Numbered from the stretch's first letter, positions 10,920 through 23,850 are shown. The stretch is 64,000 nt of DNA from Macrostomum hystrix (GCA_950097015.1 CATNEN010000003.1:9901501-9965500); one strand, 5' to 3'. Notes: a model not told the origin generated them from the letters alone. Translations and numbers: made by a program.

Positions 10920-12030
10920 GCCCGCCATGCACAATTGCGCCTCGTGATGGTGTTTAAACATATGCACAGCTGCCAGCAGCTGAGCTAGGCACGAGCATTA
11001 ATTGTTGACTGCCTGCATTCGCGCCGCGGCCATTCTTATCACCTTCGTGCGTAGGCGGATTCAAGCAGGCTGGGAGTGGCATGCAGTTCGGACTTCATAG
11101 CTGCCTGCTGCCTTCCGTTGATCTGAGCGACTGCCAAATTGCACCACTTTTTTACAGCAATGACGTCGGAGCTGGCCACTCCTGTCGGTCGAATCAATCC
11201 AACCCTTAATCTTACCGCTGACACAGCTGCCGGGCCGAAGTGTCACTTCCAAGACTGGCCGTCTTCGCTGCTGACAACTACTTTACACTGTGAAAGGTCA
11301 TTGGTCACGGACCACACGCAGCAGGGGGCCAATCGCCCGAGATGGCGCGTTATTAAATTCTCAAGTGGCACCCACGTACAGAATACAGAATCCCATGCAT
11401 TGTTGTCTCAGCTCACACCCGCGGCCCATCCGATCCCCTTCCAATCGACAAACTTGGCTATATGCCACCGGACACGAGCGCCGCGATTCGAATTTCCTTG
11501 ACGTTGTGGCATCGCACAACGTTTGGTTATGATCTAAAATGAGCCGCCTGCCGACGACAGCGATCCTTGCGCCATCGCCACGGAAGCGACGTCAGGTACA
11601 TTTTAACTCCGATGGCAGCCTGGAAGCCCCGAGTTGAAAGCATAGACATCGCGGTCGGCCCAACCGTCAAGTCGGAATCGGCTGAAAGTTGACCAGGGAT
11701 GCCTGCACCGAGGTGTACGAGGTCTAAAAGCGACTAGTCACACCAGCGGCCTTCATAGCCATTTTATATAGATGAGGCTAAAGCCTAAAGCTAGAGTGTC
11801 TAATTGGGCTACAAAGAATACTCATCAAACAGCAGAAACGATCATAATATGCCACATAATATGCAACTCCAATCAAGAAAACAGGAGTGAAAGTGACTCC
11901 AGTGCGTCTGACGATGGCAACATGGGGGACAACAGCTGCGACGATGCTGCCGATCGAGACGACTATGGCGAAGAGGCTAACATCGTTACTGATGGGGAGG
12001 TTCACCTATTTGCTCTATAAGTCTCTACTG
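10920..12030. other. GC-richer anonymous segment with a short acidic open frame
   Basis: Base composition rises noticeably against both flanks from about 10920 to 11760. Frames are interrupted and give no known domain. At 11870-12020 (+) a frame reads NQENRSESDSSASDDGNMGD and continues Asp/Glu-rich to a stop. It could be a remnant of a transposon-encoded acidic N-terminus or an isolated exon, but I cannot attach it to a gene. Confidence 0.3.
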
Positions 12031-14776
12031 TCTCACCTCTAATTAGGAAACTGCAGAGGGACAATTTTAAACCGATCCATTATCGATCGTGCCGCTTAAT
12101 AAAATATTTGGTTATGTTTCGATCCTTGATTAGCATTAGCTAAAAGTGTAAATATCTGACTATTCACCACATGCCATGCATGTTCTCAATGATTTTTCAT
12201 TTTCTTTCACCGTCTATACTTCTCACCGAAAAATTAACTGGCAGTCGTCTACGAATGTATTTGCAAGTGCATGCAACATGTAGCAAGCTAGGGTTTACGT
12301 ACAGTGTTTCAAACTTTTCTACGATCATGGCAAGTGTGTGCTTTTTAGATAATTGCCAACTGAATATTCTACAGCCGAACTTCGCCGAAGGCGCAGGGAA
12401 TACACATTCAAATATGAGCGTGAGATAGCTAAATGGGAAGTAGCTAGCTATAGTACTGGATAAAAGTAGCAATCAACGGAAAGCACTACCCAAAAGTGCA
12501 GTTCTTTGAAAGTTGCACAAATGTTGATTTAGGTTGATCTAGCAATGTTGCGCGTCAACACATCTGCAACATTCCTGCAGGCGACAAACGGAAGCTATTA
12601 TCAATAATGCATGCTTGTTTCTGTCAGCGTTCCTGCAACATTCCTGCAACCCAACTGGCGCCAGGGGTATGCCACACAGACTAATTAAGTTTTGTCATGT
12701 TCGTTAAAGTTAAGGTCGGTAGTTTCATATGGTCTTAACGCTTTCCACTTAACTCAAAAAATCATAAAAAAGTATGAACCGGAGTGTCTATCTATCTGCA
12801 GTGGCCCTGCAGTAGAATTCACAGTCGTACGTGGTTCTAAAAAAGTTAAAAACAGGAAAATTCATGAAATTTTTAATGCCACTATCCGACTAAACGCGGA
12901 ACAATTAAGAACACAAATAAATCGAGTAGATTATATATATATTTGCTGATTATTAAACTTCGAACCAAATAAAACCTATCTAATTAATCGACTTGCTGAT
13001 AAACTCAGTCAGCTATAGTTAACTGGTGGAAAAATGTTCTCAAAATCGATCAGCACATATTGTATATAACTGGCATTAGTATCGTTTACACAACAACCAA
13101 AACGAGACAAAAATATTGTATCTAACGATAAGAGTACAACAGATTTGTGCTAATTTTTGTAATAAATTATTAACCTGCATGGTCAAATCACAACTAGGTT
13201 CTAATTAAGGTAAGAGTCATGCAGCAGATACACACAACCATCAAACAACCTATAATTTAGTAATTTAAGAAAACTGCCCACTATGGCAATATTAGATCGA
13301 GCTAAAAAGGTGCTAGAAATTAGATCGACGAAAAATATCAGAAAAGTAAATTTGCATATAGGATTTATAGTATCGTGATACTTATATCTCCTCACATGCT
13401 TTAAGCACAATTCTTTCAAAATTTTCTTCTGGCATACAATTTACCTTAAAACAAAAATAGTTTTTGGGGAAAGCATTAAGGCCTTTTTGTCATAAAAATT
13501 TTAAACCCTGCGTATAGTAAAAGCTTTTGAAGATACAATTAAGTTTTTTATTAGGACAGGAACGCAAAGAAGCTTTCATAATATCGATTTTACTATAATC
13601 ACAGAGAATATTCAACGAAATAAGAACGTTTCACAGAAAGGAATAAAGTCGACTAGTGTAGTAGACAAGCAAAATAGCTTCAGAAAAATATCATACTGAG
13701 TTTGCGATATCGATTTAAAGGTGGCGGCTTTAAATTACGAGGTACTCAAGCGGGTGTTTTACATTTGAAGCATTTTTGTTATAGTTCTCTTACTTTTATA
13801 TTAAAATATAATTACGATATCAAAAAGGATTAAAATTTAAAAGGTCAAATGTATTTTTCTGTTTATTGAGAACGATAATGTTTTCTTTCGAAGTTCTTTG
13901 GTTGATGATATAATTGGGGATATTTATATGTCTCGGAAAAAACTGGTGGAATAAAACAAAAAAACAAAACATAAATTTTGGTTTTAAAGCATAATAAATG
14001 CACAAACACAAACACTGATAAGCATTGTATATATAGAGAGAGATATAATTACTCTGTGACGCATCACATTACTATCACATTAAAACAACAGACTAATAAC
14101 TAACACGATAACTTTACGTTAATGAAATATAAACTATATTCAGCACTGCAAACGAAAGTTATAGCCAAGAGCATACAACTATAAATAACACACACGAGCT
14201 AAAAAATACAAGTACAATGAGGAGATCAAACGTAAACTTAAAGGATAAAAAGCCTCAGAAATATTTTCATTTAACTGGCCAGTTGTGTAGAAATTTAGTA
14301 GAGAAGGACACTAGCTTTTGAATGGAATCAAACAATATGTAACACTTATTATAGTATCTTATATGAATTAGCGAATTAAGAAAAATAGAAATAAGATTGG
14401 TTCATTAGTTTAATCACCAGTTCTTCCCAGTTATAGGTCAACATTTTCAGATTGACTTGCTGCTAATGGAAGAAGAAAAAATCTGAAAAGTCCTAATCAC
14501 AAAAGTAATTATTAAATGAAATGTCCAGTCTATCAGGTCCTTTATTTAATGCTTGACAACCAAAATAAACACATACAATGCAGAGCTATAATTTTCAATT
14601 TTATAACATTGATTTTAGTTTTTCTATTTCATTTGAGACACTTTTATATGTTCATTAATGGATGGATTTTGCACCAATACAATTACTCAAATTCAAAGCC
14701 ACGTGCCTACACGTAAAAAAATCACAAACTCGGATATCCATTGTGTTGAATTGGACGTTCAATTCGGATTTTCTTT
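12031..14776. other. AT-rich spacer downstream of the SLC7 gene, no gene seen
   Basis: Strongly AT-rich sequence. No exon-like GC-rich frame, tRNA or terminal-repeat structure was recognised. It includes the 3' flank of the minus-strand SLC7 gene. Confidence 0.5.
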
Positions 14777-14782
14777 TTTATT
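14777..14782 (-). terminator. Candidate poly(A) signal AATAAA of the SLC7 gene
   Basis: TTTATT on the plus strand reads AATAAA on the gene strand, about 125 nt beyond the stop codon at 14905. It is the nearest canonical hexamer, and the cleavage site was not determined. Confidence 0.5.
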
Positions 14783-14904
14783 CCTCATTTTATGCCCTTA
14801 AGTTAGCCTACACGTCAATGTGTTTTAAAGCGAGCGTCAACTTACTGACTCGAAAAAACTGCGAAATCTCCTAGTCGATCAATGAAACAATTGATCCGAT
14901 CAGA

Positions 14905-17900
14905 TCACGGCTGGGCCTCAGCCTCCTTTGCTTTCTTTTCAGCTTCGGCTGCTTCAGCTGACTTCTGCTGCTGCTGCTTGCCTTCGTGCAGCTTCTGGTA
15001 GCTGAGCGATCCGGACAAGGGCATCTTCTCTGACTGCTGCTGAAGCCGTTCAGCATTCTCGTTGCTGTTGCGCAATCCGTAGGTGAAGTAAATCAGCAAG
15101 CCGATGGCTAGCCAGACAAAGAAGCGAATCCAGGTGATAGCTTGCAGCTTCATAATTAGCGAGATGTTCAGCGAAATCGCCAGGCATGGGATAAGCGGAA
15201 CCACTGGTACCTGAAATGATACGCGGTGTTTTTTAGAGGTTATTTTTATTGCATAATAATGCTTGCAGATGGCTGTAGGCACAGACTCAAATCCTTCGGC
15301 TACACGCTCATACAGGTGTGTACATCTGCCCTGACTTTCTCATCGTCACGCAGTGTGCAATCTCAGTGTGGAGGTCGGCCCTCAAGGGCGTTAATTGCAC
15401 AGCAAGTCCCCAAGCCTTCTCTCTGCGGCTGCGCCCCAAATAAATGTGGCCTCACAGCGGATCCGAGCTTACGGACTTGTGTGCGAGAATCGAGCGGCTT
15501 TAGGTCACCGCCCGTTCAACTCTCGTCATGTAGGTGACAAAATCAGCCCCGAGTATTCACCTTGAAGGTGTCGATATCTTTGTCCTGTTCGTGAATCAGC
15601 ATGACAAAGAATCCAAGCAGGATGACGATAACAAAGAAGATTAGCAGCAGCACGGCCAGCGGGTGACCTCGGCTTAGGTCGGCAAAGCCGATGTTGACTG
15701 TGAGGCTGGCGCCGATGATGCCGGCGATGATGACCAGCAGAGCGATGATTGGACCAATGCCTGGGTTCATGCGGCGCAGTACGGGGATGTTGCGGAAGTA
15801 GTACTTTAGCCGGCCAATATTCTCGCCAATCTGCGAGGTCGGACCGCCGTGTCCTCCGGTGCGTTGTCCACCGAGGCCAGTTGGTCCGGCTTTTCCATCG
15901 GCTTCCAGACCGCCGTCGCTTATGCGTCGTCTATCTTCAGCAGCGTCGCCGCAGATGCTAGCCTCGTCGACCTCCGTGGCTGTGTCGTGACCGCCGGAGT
16001 CAATTGGTGGATAATTGGCCATCTGGGGGCGCAGGTAGCGCAGGATGATGACGTTGCAGGCCACGATGCTGTAGGCGATAAGGGTACCAATCGATAGAAA
16101 GTCGGCTAGGGCTTCGATGTCCAGTATGAAGGCTAGAATCGCGGCTAGGAGGCTGGAGGCCACAATGGCCACGATGGGCACCTTGGTGACGGGGGTGACG
16201 TAAGCCAGCTGGCGAAAGATTAGACCGTCCGTGGCCATCGCATAGACAACGCGAGGCATAGCGTAGTTATTGCAGTACAGAGCGGCGACAATGCCGGTAA
16301 TGGAGCCAATGCCTGTGATAATCTTCGCCCAGTTTAAGTCCCGATCAGCCAGCGCCGAAGTGAAGGCCGCCTTAGTGTCGATGAGTTCCCAGGGCTGGAA
16401 TAGGGTCAGAGCGGCGCTAGCCAGCACGAGAAGAATGGTGACGACTAGAACGGACACTCCAGTAGCGATTGGCAGCGACTTTTGCGGCGTTTTGGCCTCC
16501 TCAGAGGACACACTGATTGCGTCGAAGCCGATGAAAGCGTAGAAGCAAGTGGCTGCTCCGGAGAGCACACCGGAGAAATGGTACGGCATGAACGTCTCGC
16601 TAGTCCAGTTCGCGATGTTCGCCTGGCTGAACATTATTCCGGTGGCAAACACTAGAATGACGACGTTCACAGATGTGGTCACGGTGTTGAAGTGCTTCGA
16701 CAAGTTGGCTCCTAGGCTAAGGATTATGGCCACGATTATCACCAGCAGGACGGACATGAAGTCCGGATAGTACGAGATGATGTAGTCGTCCGAGGTTGTG
16801 TTTGGAGCCGGCTTGTAAAATGTCCCGATGTGCTGGATGGTCCAGTTGCTGACACTGTCGGAGGTGAGGGCGTCCAGGGTTCCACTGAAGCCGCGAGCGA
16901 TGCTGGCCGCGGACAGAACATACTCGAGGATGATGCTCCAGCCAATGACGAAGGCTGCGTGTATTTTATGGGGTGCCATGTGCTCTACTACTTAAAATTA
17001 GTAATTGTCGCTAATTTGTTGCAAACTAATTGAAACGTCATTATCAACTCGAAAGGCAACTTTGCATTGGTAGAATATTATAGTAGCTCTGTTTTCTATT
17101 TAATATTTACTGCCTTGACACTTTCAAGCTACAATATCACCAGAGAACAAAGATCTTCTAAGTTCCTATGACTCCTCAAAACCGTGAAAGTGCCTCCATA
17201 TAAGCCATCATGCACCCGATCCATGATAGCACCACCAGTCCATTATACCACTACCAATCCCTGATAGCACACCCCAATCCCTGATAGCACATCCCAATCC
17301 CTGATAGCACATCCCAATCCCTGATAGCACATCCCAATCCCTGATAGCACATCCCAATCCCTGATACCACATCCCAATCCCTGATAGCACATCCCAATCC
17401 CTGATAGCACATCCCAATCCCTGATAGCACACCCCAATCTCTGATAGCACATCCCAATCCCTGATAGCACATCCCAATCCCTGATAGCACATCCCAATCC
17501 CTAATAGCACATCCCAATCCCTGATAGCACATCCCAATCCCTGATAGCACACCCCAATCTCTGATAGCACATCCCAATCCCTGATAGCACATCCCAATCC
17601 CTGATAGCACATCCCAATCCCTGATAGCACATCCCAATCCCTGATAGCACATCCCAATCCATGATGGCACATCCCAGGTAGATATTCAAACCGCTTGCAG
17701 CTCACCCAAGAACTCGCCCGTGGCCACGTAGGTGTAGCTGTAGGCGCTGCCAGCCTTGGGCACACGGGATCCAAGCTCGGCGTAGCACAAGCCGTTTAGG
17801 AAGGCTGTGAAGCCAGCGATCAGGTAGGACAGGAATGTGGCAGGGCCAGCCTTCTTCTTGACCACGGTACCAGTTAGGACGTAGATGCCAGCACCGCACA

Positions 17901-18033
17901 TGTTCCCGATGCCCAGTAGAATCAGGTCCATTGTGTTCAAGCAGCGATTCAATGGCGTAGACATCATGTCCCGATCAACCGGTTTCGTGCGTGATAGGGC
18001 GGTCCATAGTTTTTGCACGCCCAGAGGCACCAT
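14905..18033 (-). CDS. SLC7 cationic amino acid transporter (CAT family)
   Basis: Three exons: 17706-18033, 15561-16954 and 14905-15210 (stop TGA). Donors are TTGG|GTGAGC and AAG|GTGAAT, and acceptors are ACACGCAG and ATTTCAG. The joined product is about 675 residues, as expected for CATs (about 620-660). The N-terminus has RTKPVDRD...LNRCLNTMDLILLGIG, GAGIYVLTG and the GLCYAELGSRVPK loop. The middle exon carries most of the roughly 14 transmembrane segments (FVIGWSIILEYVLS, FYAFIGFDAISVSSEEAKTP). The last exon has WIRFFVWLAIGLLIYFTYGL and a charged Gln/Lys/Glu-rich cytosolic tail. NWT and NTT sequons lie in predicted outer loops. It takes up arginine, lysine and ornithine at the plasma membrane. 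A long hydrophilic Gly-rich loop precedes the last membrane block. ATG at 18033 was chosen over ATG at 18078 because an acceptor (CTACTGCAG) lies at 18059-18060, 25 nt before it. Confidence 0.93.
15275..15530 (-). mobile_element. SINE-B copy in SLC7 intron 2
   Basis: Contains the family blocks TGTGTACATCTGCCCTGACT, TCTCATCGTCA, GGAGGTCGGCC, AAATAAATGTGGCCTC and a degraded tRNA-like head at the right. Similar blocks in the same order occur at 62545-62915 (-), and in the opposite orientation at 54300-54990 (+) and 50500-50750 (+). Confidence 0.75.
17240..17690. repeat. 20-bp minisatellite in SLC7 intron 1
   Basis: About 21 copies of CATCCCAATCCCTGATAGCA with rare variants (ACACCCC, TGATACCAC). 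The array starts about 30 nt after the donor of the intron at 16955-17705. Because of the shared period it is open in all minus-strand frames. Confidence 0.97.
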
Positions 18034-18078
18034 TATTGATGGGAAACTGAGCGCTGGTCTGCAGTAGCGAGCATACAA

Positions 18079-19340
18079 GGGTGGTAAATTTCTACACCGT
18101 TGTTTAATAACGACGAGTAAAAAATACGTGAATTGAACTCCTCACCTTTTTAAGTTGTAAAAATCGGTTTAGCCTTTCACCGATTGCGTCGTCTCTCGAA
18201 TGAATCGATTGCTTTGTTTTAACCCCCCCTTTTTTACAAATAGATTTGTTATCAGATTGCAAAGCTATAATTAGACAATGAACAGATGGGTCGATCGGCT
18301 TCTCCCAGCTCTTGGCTCAAAACGCTTCGCTCCTAAGATTGCAAATCCGATATTATTGTAGGAAAGATGGTGAGACGAGCGAATTGGGGATGCGGCGCAC
18401 AGCAGGGGAGCATTGGGGAGGGAAGATTTGGCCGGTAACCCGACCACTTCTGCAGGATCCCCTGCCCATGATTCTCCTACACAGCCGTACAGTCGTCTGT
18501 CATTCCTACTAGAAGAGGCCGCATAGTACATCCATGCTCTTATACAGCCAACAAACTTGGAACTTTTCTCCCCCCACATCCTCTCGAAGACTCCGTCCTG
18601 TTTCCTTCCCTCCCTGGCCTCTCTTGCCATCCCCCTCTCTCACTCTCTATCTCTCTCCACCTCAGGTCTGCTCAACTGCGCTCTGAGACTGTGTGGGCTC
18701 ACAGTATCGCGTTATCTCATGGCCTACGGAACGGGGGAGGGATAGAATGTGTACCTTTTCTTCCCTATCCGTCTCTGGGCAGAGATATTTTTGGCAGAGC
18801 ACAACTGGATCGATAAGAAGGATTATTGAAATGAATAGGAAAATTCTGCTTCTCCGTAGGTGGATGTCAGCTAGGATAGGGAGGTTAAATATGGGGCATT
18901 GGCATCTCTTATCCGAGTCGGCCTCTCTATATGTCAGCTTGGCTCAAAGCCAGACATCAGGCCTACAGTATGCCTGATTTCTGTCTTCGTTTCTGCCCTC
19001 CGCTGGCTCAGACAAAACGCAGGCAACAACCGGAAGTGCGAAAATCGACTGCTGAAGGGAGAAAAAAAATAAGGAATAGGGAAATTTGTTTGTGCACTAG
19101 AAGGAAGTGGGCGATAAAAATGTTGGTTTGCTATTTTTAGTTCCAGTCTAGACGAATTGTAGAGAGTCTAGGACTAGGTCAAATCGTTTACAATATGTTA
19201 GCAACATCCATATAATTATTTGTTAATTTGCATGATTATCGCATCGTTGTTATCGCAAAGGACAATATCGTTTCTAACAGATTTTAGGCCATTGATAACA
19301 AGGGATTGAATTCTGTCTAAATAATTCCCTGCAATATATA
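18079..19340. other. Spacer 5' of the SLC7 gene, no gene seen
   Basis: Mixed-composition sequence with a CT-rich tract at about 18590-18665. No coding exon was recognised. It probably holds the SLC7 promoter, but I see no defined site. Confidence 0.45.
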
Positions 19341-19344
19341 ACAC

Positions 19345-20070
19345 AGGAATGTAACCGTCAAACAGGTTGTTAAGCTGTCTAACAGGTTGATAAGCTGTCT
19401 AACAGGTTGATGAGCTGTCTAACAGGTTGATGAGCTGTCTAACAGGTTGATAAGCTGTCCAACAGGTTGATAAGCTGGCTAACAGCTTCTAGATGAGATG
19501 TCTAACAAGTTAACAAGCTGTCTAACAAGTTGACAAGCTGTCTAACAGGTTGATAAGCTGTCTAACAGGTTGATAAGCTGTCTAACAGGTTGATAAGCTG
19601 TCTAACAGGTTGATGAGCTGTCTAACAGGTTGATGAGCTGTCTAACAGGTTGATAAGCTGTCTAACAGGTTGATGAGCTGTCTAACAGGTTGATAAGCTG
19701 TCCAACAGGTTGGTGGGCTGTCTAACAAGTTGATAAGCTGTCTAACAAGTTGACAAGCTGTCTAACAGGTTGATAAGCTGTCTAACAGGTTGATGAGCTG
19801 TCTAACAGGTTGATGAGCTGTCTAACAGGTTGATGAGCTGTCCAACAGGTTGATAAGCTGTCTAAGAGCTTCTAGATGAGATGTCTAACAAGTTAACAAG
19901 CTGTCTAACAAGTTGACAAGCTGTCTAACAGGTCGATAAGCTGTCTAACAGGTTGATAAGCTGTCTAACAGGTTGATGAGCTGTCTAACAGCTTCTAGAT
20001 GAGATGTCTAACAAGTTGACAAGCTGTCTAACAGGCTGATAAGCTGTCTAACAAGCTATTTGCTGTCTAA
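19345..20070. repeat. 20-bp minisatellite with a variant 23-bp unit
   Basis: The basic unit is TCTAACAGGTTGATAAGCTG (variants GATGAG, GACAAG). A longer variant, CTAACAGCTTCTAGATGAGA, recurs at about 19485, 19865 and 19990, marking higher-order blocks. There are about 35 units. Confidence 0.95.
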
Positions 20071-20519
20071 CAGATCACGTACAGTCTCTTGAAACTTCAA
20101 CGAATCCTTTCAGCAATGTCAAGACCTCGCAATTTCTTTCGGCTTTTCCGACAAGTAGGATTTTTCGAAAAAAAAATAATAATGAAGCCTAGTTTTCTTC
20201 TTTGAAGCCAAAAATTGGATTTTGAATCGATCAGAAATGTTTCACTTGATTGAGTTTGCCAATTTTTTTTATCTAATCCCTGATTTATGTAGTTTCGGCC
20301 ATAAAATATAATATAAAAAAGGGGTTAATTTGCGTCAGCACTACTACGCGCCTCTCGATATCAGTATAGCTATATTCGGATGCTAGTTAAAAAAAGTAAA
20401 TTTTCACAAACTCTGCTTTTTCAATCGGAATATTCACGATAAAAGTGAATAAGTTAGTTGAAGAATATTTTTATCCATAATTGATTAACACCTGCCCAAG
20501 TTAGCCACACGTGCATCTG

Positions 20520-20735
20520 AAGGCTGAACAGCGAATGGCTGTTCGGTCCATGGACTGGTTGAACGCTGCACCCACCCTCAGTTCACCCAGCTGATGATAG
20601 TACCCATTTAACAGCTGGGTGAACTGAAGCATTGTAGGGTTAAGTGTCTAGATACATTTCTGCAGAGTCAGGAATCGAACCTCCGACCTTCAAGTCGTGA
20701 GTGCAGCGCTCTAACCAGGCTACAACCCCTTAAAA
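20520..20735 (-). mobile_element. tRNA-derived SINE-A copy (minus orientation)
   Basis: The reverse complement begins GGGGTTGTAGCCTGGTTAGA (A-box-like), then GAGGTTCGATTCC (B box), then a tail domain CTTCAGTTCACCCAGCTG followed by TTAAATGGGTAC. The same order is seen at 24216 and 53541. The tRNA acceptor stem does not pair, so it is a SINE head and not a tRNA gene. Confidence 0.8.
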
Positions 20736-20739
20736 GAAT

Positions 20740-21865
20740 GCATCGCATTGAGCTTGTCTAGATAGTTTTCTACATTTGGTTCTTCGATTCTTTTTTCATT
20801 TCGCGTGGGATAAGTCAGTTCCCTTTTTTTCTTTGTTCCCCCTTCACATGACAGTGCTGTTCAAGACGCAGAAGTATCCTGTCTTCTCTCCGCCACCCCC
20901 ACATTTTGCTCCCGCTTCCGTGACAAGTCGCAAATAAGACAATTTCCCTAGCTGGGGACCCAATGAAAGATCTTTTTTTAAAACAAAACTGCTGAAACTA
21001 CTAAGAGAAAAATGATCGGCGAGTATATAGGCAGTTCTCTGAGTTGGCCGAATCGAAAGTGACCAGTTTTGAAGGCCTACTTGCGTGCGGAAAAACTCAA
21101 GATCAAATAAAAGACAAACAGCGAACTGGGAAATTTCAAACACTGAAGAATGGGAAGCGGAAGACTGACACTTTAACATTCCGTGACATCCTTATAGAAA
21201 GTGCAGACACATGATCATAGACTGATTGATGGTTTGATAGTTTGATAGATTGATAGAGAAAATGGAAAATTGAGAGAATAGGAAATGCAGAAAAAAATAA
21301 TGGAAGACAAGAAATGATACGACAGAGTAGGAAAGGAAGGGAAGAAAGATAAGGTAGAAGGGATAGAAAAAGGAGGCGATTTGGGGGAAGAAAGAGGAGG
21401 AGATTTGGGGGAAGAAAAAGGAGTAGATTTGGGGAAAGAAAGATTAGAGAAATTAAAGAAAGAGAGAGTATTTTTTAACTTAAAAACGAGATTAGAACTT
21501 CGGACGTCTCTGAAGGACAGACAAATACAAGCAATCGAAGCACATCGCACAGATTTTCCTTAAAAGGCAAGCTGTGTAATTTATCTTTTCAGTCGCATCT
21601 GGCATTAAGATTTAAGAATATTCAAAATAGGAAGGATATTATTCAACAACTTCGGCTTCGGAATAAGAGACTAATTAAAAGATTGAAAAAAGAATAATGA
21701 TAAAAAGCAGATCAGCTGCAGACTCTGACACTTCTCTACGTCCCTGTGTCCCACCTGTCTCTTGGCTAATTTTCCGACTTCCTTATCTAGCTAAAAACTT
21801 CTCACAGAATGTCCCCGACTTATCTATAAGTCGCTTCAATCACACTTAAAATCCCTCTGCCTCAG
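20740..21865. other. Spacer with a purine-rich patch
   Basis: The plus strand from 21240 to 21480 is strongly A/G-rich, with short imprecise repeats of GGGGGAAGAAAGAGGAG. No gene was recognised. Confidence 0.45.
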
Positions 21866-21871
21866 TATCTG

Positions 21872-22385
21872 CATAACTCTATGAATCTCTCTGAGTCTCT
21901 CTGAATCTCTCTGAGTCTCTCTGAATCTCTCTGAATCTCTCTGAATCTCTCTGAATCTCTCTGAATCTCTCTGAATCTCTCTGAATCTCTCTGAATCTCT
22001 CTGAATCTCTCTGAGTCTCTCTGAATCTCTCTGCATCTCTCTGAGTCTCTCTGAATCTCTCTGAATCTCTCTGAGTCTCTCTGAATCTCTCTGAATCTCT
22101 CTGAATCTCTCTGAATCTCTCTGAGTCTCTCTGAATCTCTCTGAGTCTCTCTGAATCTCTCTGAGTCTCTCTGAATCTCTCTGAATCTCTCTGAATCTCT
22201 CTGAATCTCTCTGAATCTCTCTGAGTCTCTCTGAATCTCTCTGAGTCTCTCTGAATCTCTCTGAATCTCTCTGAGTCTCTCTGAATCTCTCTGAATCTCT
22301 CTGAATCTCTCTGAGTCTCTCTGAATCTCTCTGAGTCTCTCTGAATCTCTCTGCATCTCTCTGAGTCTCTCTGAATGTCCCATAA
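21872..22385. repeat. 10-bp minisatellite CTGAATCTCT
   Basis: About 50 uninterrupted 10-bp units, differing almost only at one position (CTGAATCTCT or CTGAGTCTCT, with a few CTGCATCTCT). The unit length is essentially invariant. Confidence 0.97.
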
Positions 22386-22665
22386 TCTCTCTGACTAATG
22401 TTGTCTGCTCCTTATTGGTGGTACTTTTCCAAAACGAGATTTATAATGAGTGAGTAACTACAGTATAATTATGTCCGAAATGATACCCAACGGAGTTTTA
22501 GCGGTCCAGCAGGCCAATTATTGTGTCTGACCTCGTAATTATTAATGACCCAAAATAATTATACAATGTTGCTATGCACTGTTCTCAGCGATGTCCTTGA
22601 TAGTTTACGCATCGAAAGTTTCTACAGAACGTCGGGCATATATAATCGTAAAATATAACTGATAG

Positions 22666-23162
22666 TATGAACTGTGAACAGGTGAAAAATGTGAACAGGT
22701 GAACAATGTGAACAGGTGAACAATGTGAACAGGTGAACAATGTGAACAGGTGAACAATGTGAACAGGTAAACAATGTGAACAGGTGAACAATGTGAACAG
22801 GTGAACTATGTGAACAGGTGAACAATGTGAATAGGTGAACAATGTGAACAGGTGAACAATGTGAATAGGTGAACAATGTGAATAGGTGAACAATGTGAAC
22901 AGGTGAACAATGTGAACAGGTGAACAATGTGAATAGGTGAACAATTTGAACAGGTGAACAATGTGAACAGGTGAACAATGTGAATAGGTGAACAATGTGA
23001 ACAGGTAAACAATGTGAACAGGTGAACAATGTGAACAGGTGAACAATGTGAACAGGTGAACAATGTGAACAGGTGAACAATGTGAACAGGTGAACAATGT
23101 GAACAGGTGAACAATGTGAACAGGTGAACAATTTGAACAGGTGAACAATGTGAACAGGTGAA
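22666..23162. repeat. 17-bp minisatellite GTGAACAGGTGAACAAT
   Basis: About 29 copies. Variants are GTGAATAGG, CAGGTAAAC and AATTTGAAC. It is directly followed by the 16-bp array without a spacer. Confidence 0.97.
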
Positions 23163-23850
23163 GATCTCTGAAGGATTAGATCCCTGAAGGATTAGATCCC
23201 TGAAGCATTAGATCCCTGAAGGATTAGATCCCTGAAGGATTAGATCCCTGAAGGATTGGATCCCTGAAGGATTAGATCCCTGAAGGATTAGATCCCTGAA
23301 GGATTAGATCCCTGAAGGATTAGATCCCTGAAGGATTAGATCCCTGAAGGATTAGATCCCTGAAGGATTTGATCCCTGAAGGATTAGATCCCTGAAGGAT
23401 TAGATCCCTGAAGGGTTAGATCCCTGAAGGATTAGATCCCTGAAGCATTAGATCCCTGAAGGATTAGATCCCTGAAGGATTAGATCCCTGAAGGATTAGA
23501 TCCCTGAAGCATTAGATCCCTGAAGGATTAGATCCCTGAAGGATTAGATCACTGAAGGATTAGATCCCTGAAGGATTAGATCCCTGAAGGATTGGATCCC
23601 CGAAGGATTAGATCCCTGAAGGATTAGATCCCTGAAGGATTAGATCCCTGAAGGATTAGATCCCTGAAGGATTAGATCCCTGAAGGATTGGATCCCCGAA
23701 GGATTAGATCCCTGAAGGATTAGATCCCTGAAGGATTAGATCCCTGAAGGATTAGATCCCTGAAGGTTCAGATCACTGAAGGTTCAGATCACTGAAGGTT
23801 CAGATCACTGAAGGTTCGGATCACTGAAGGTTCAGATCGCTGAAGGTTCT
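23163..23850. repeat. 16-bp minisatellite GGATTAGATCCCTGAA
   Basis: About 43 copies. The last five units switch to GGTTCAGATCACTGAA, a diverged subfamily at the right edge. It abuts the 17-bp array at about 23162. Confidence 0.97.

Noticed and set aside
17208-17774. LGCAIRDWDVLSGIGMCYQG repeat proteins
   Set aside because: The 20-bp array in SLC7 intron 1 is open in all minus frames. Both flanking exons join perfectly without it.
21836-22383. SERFREIQRD repeat protein (173 codons)
   Set aside because: Consequence of the 10-bp array. The peptide looks like a coiled coil but there is no start context or flanking exon.
22585-23148. HLFTLFTCSHCSPVHIV repeat proteins in three overlapping minus frames
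   Set aside because: A 17-bp unit cycles all three frames through the same sequence, a sign of tandem repeats and not of coding.
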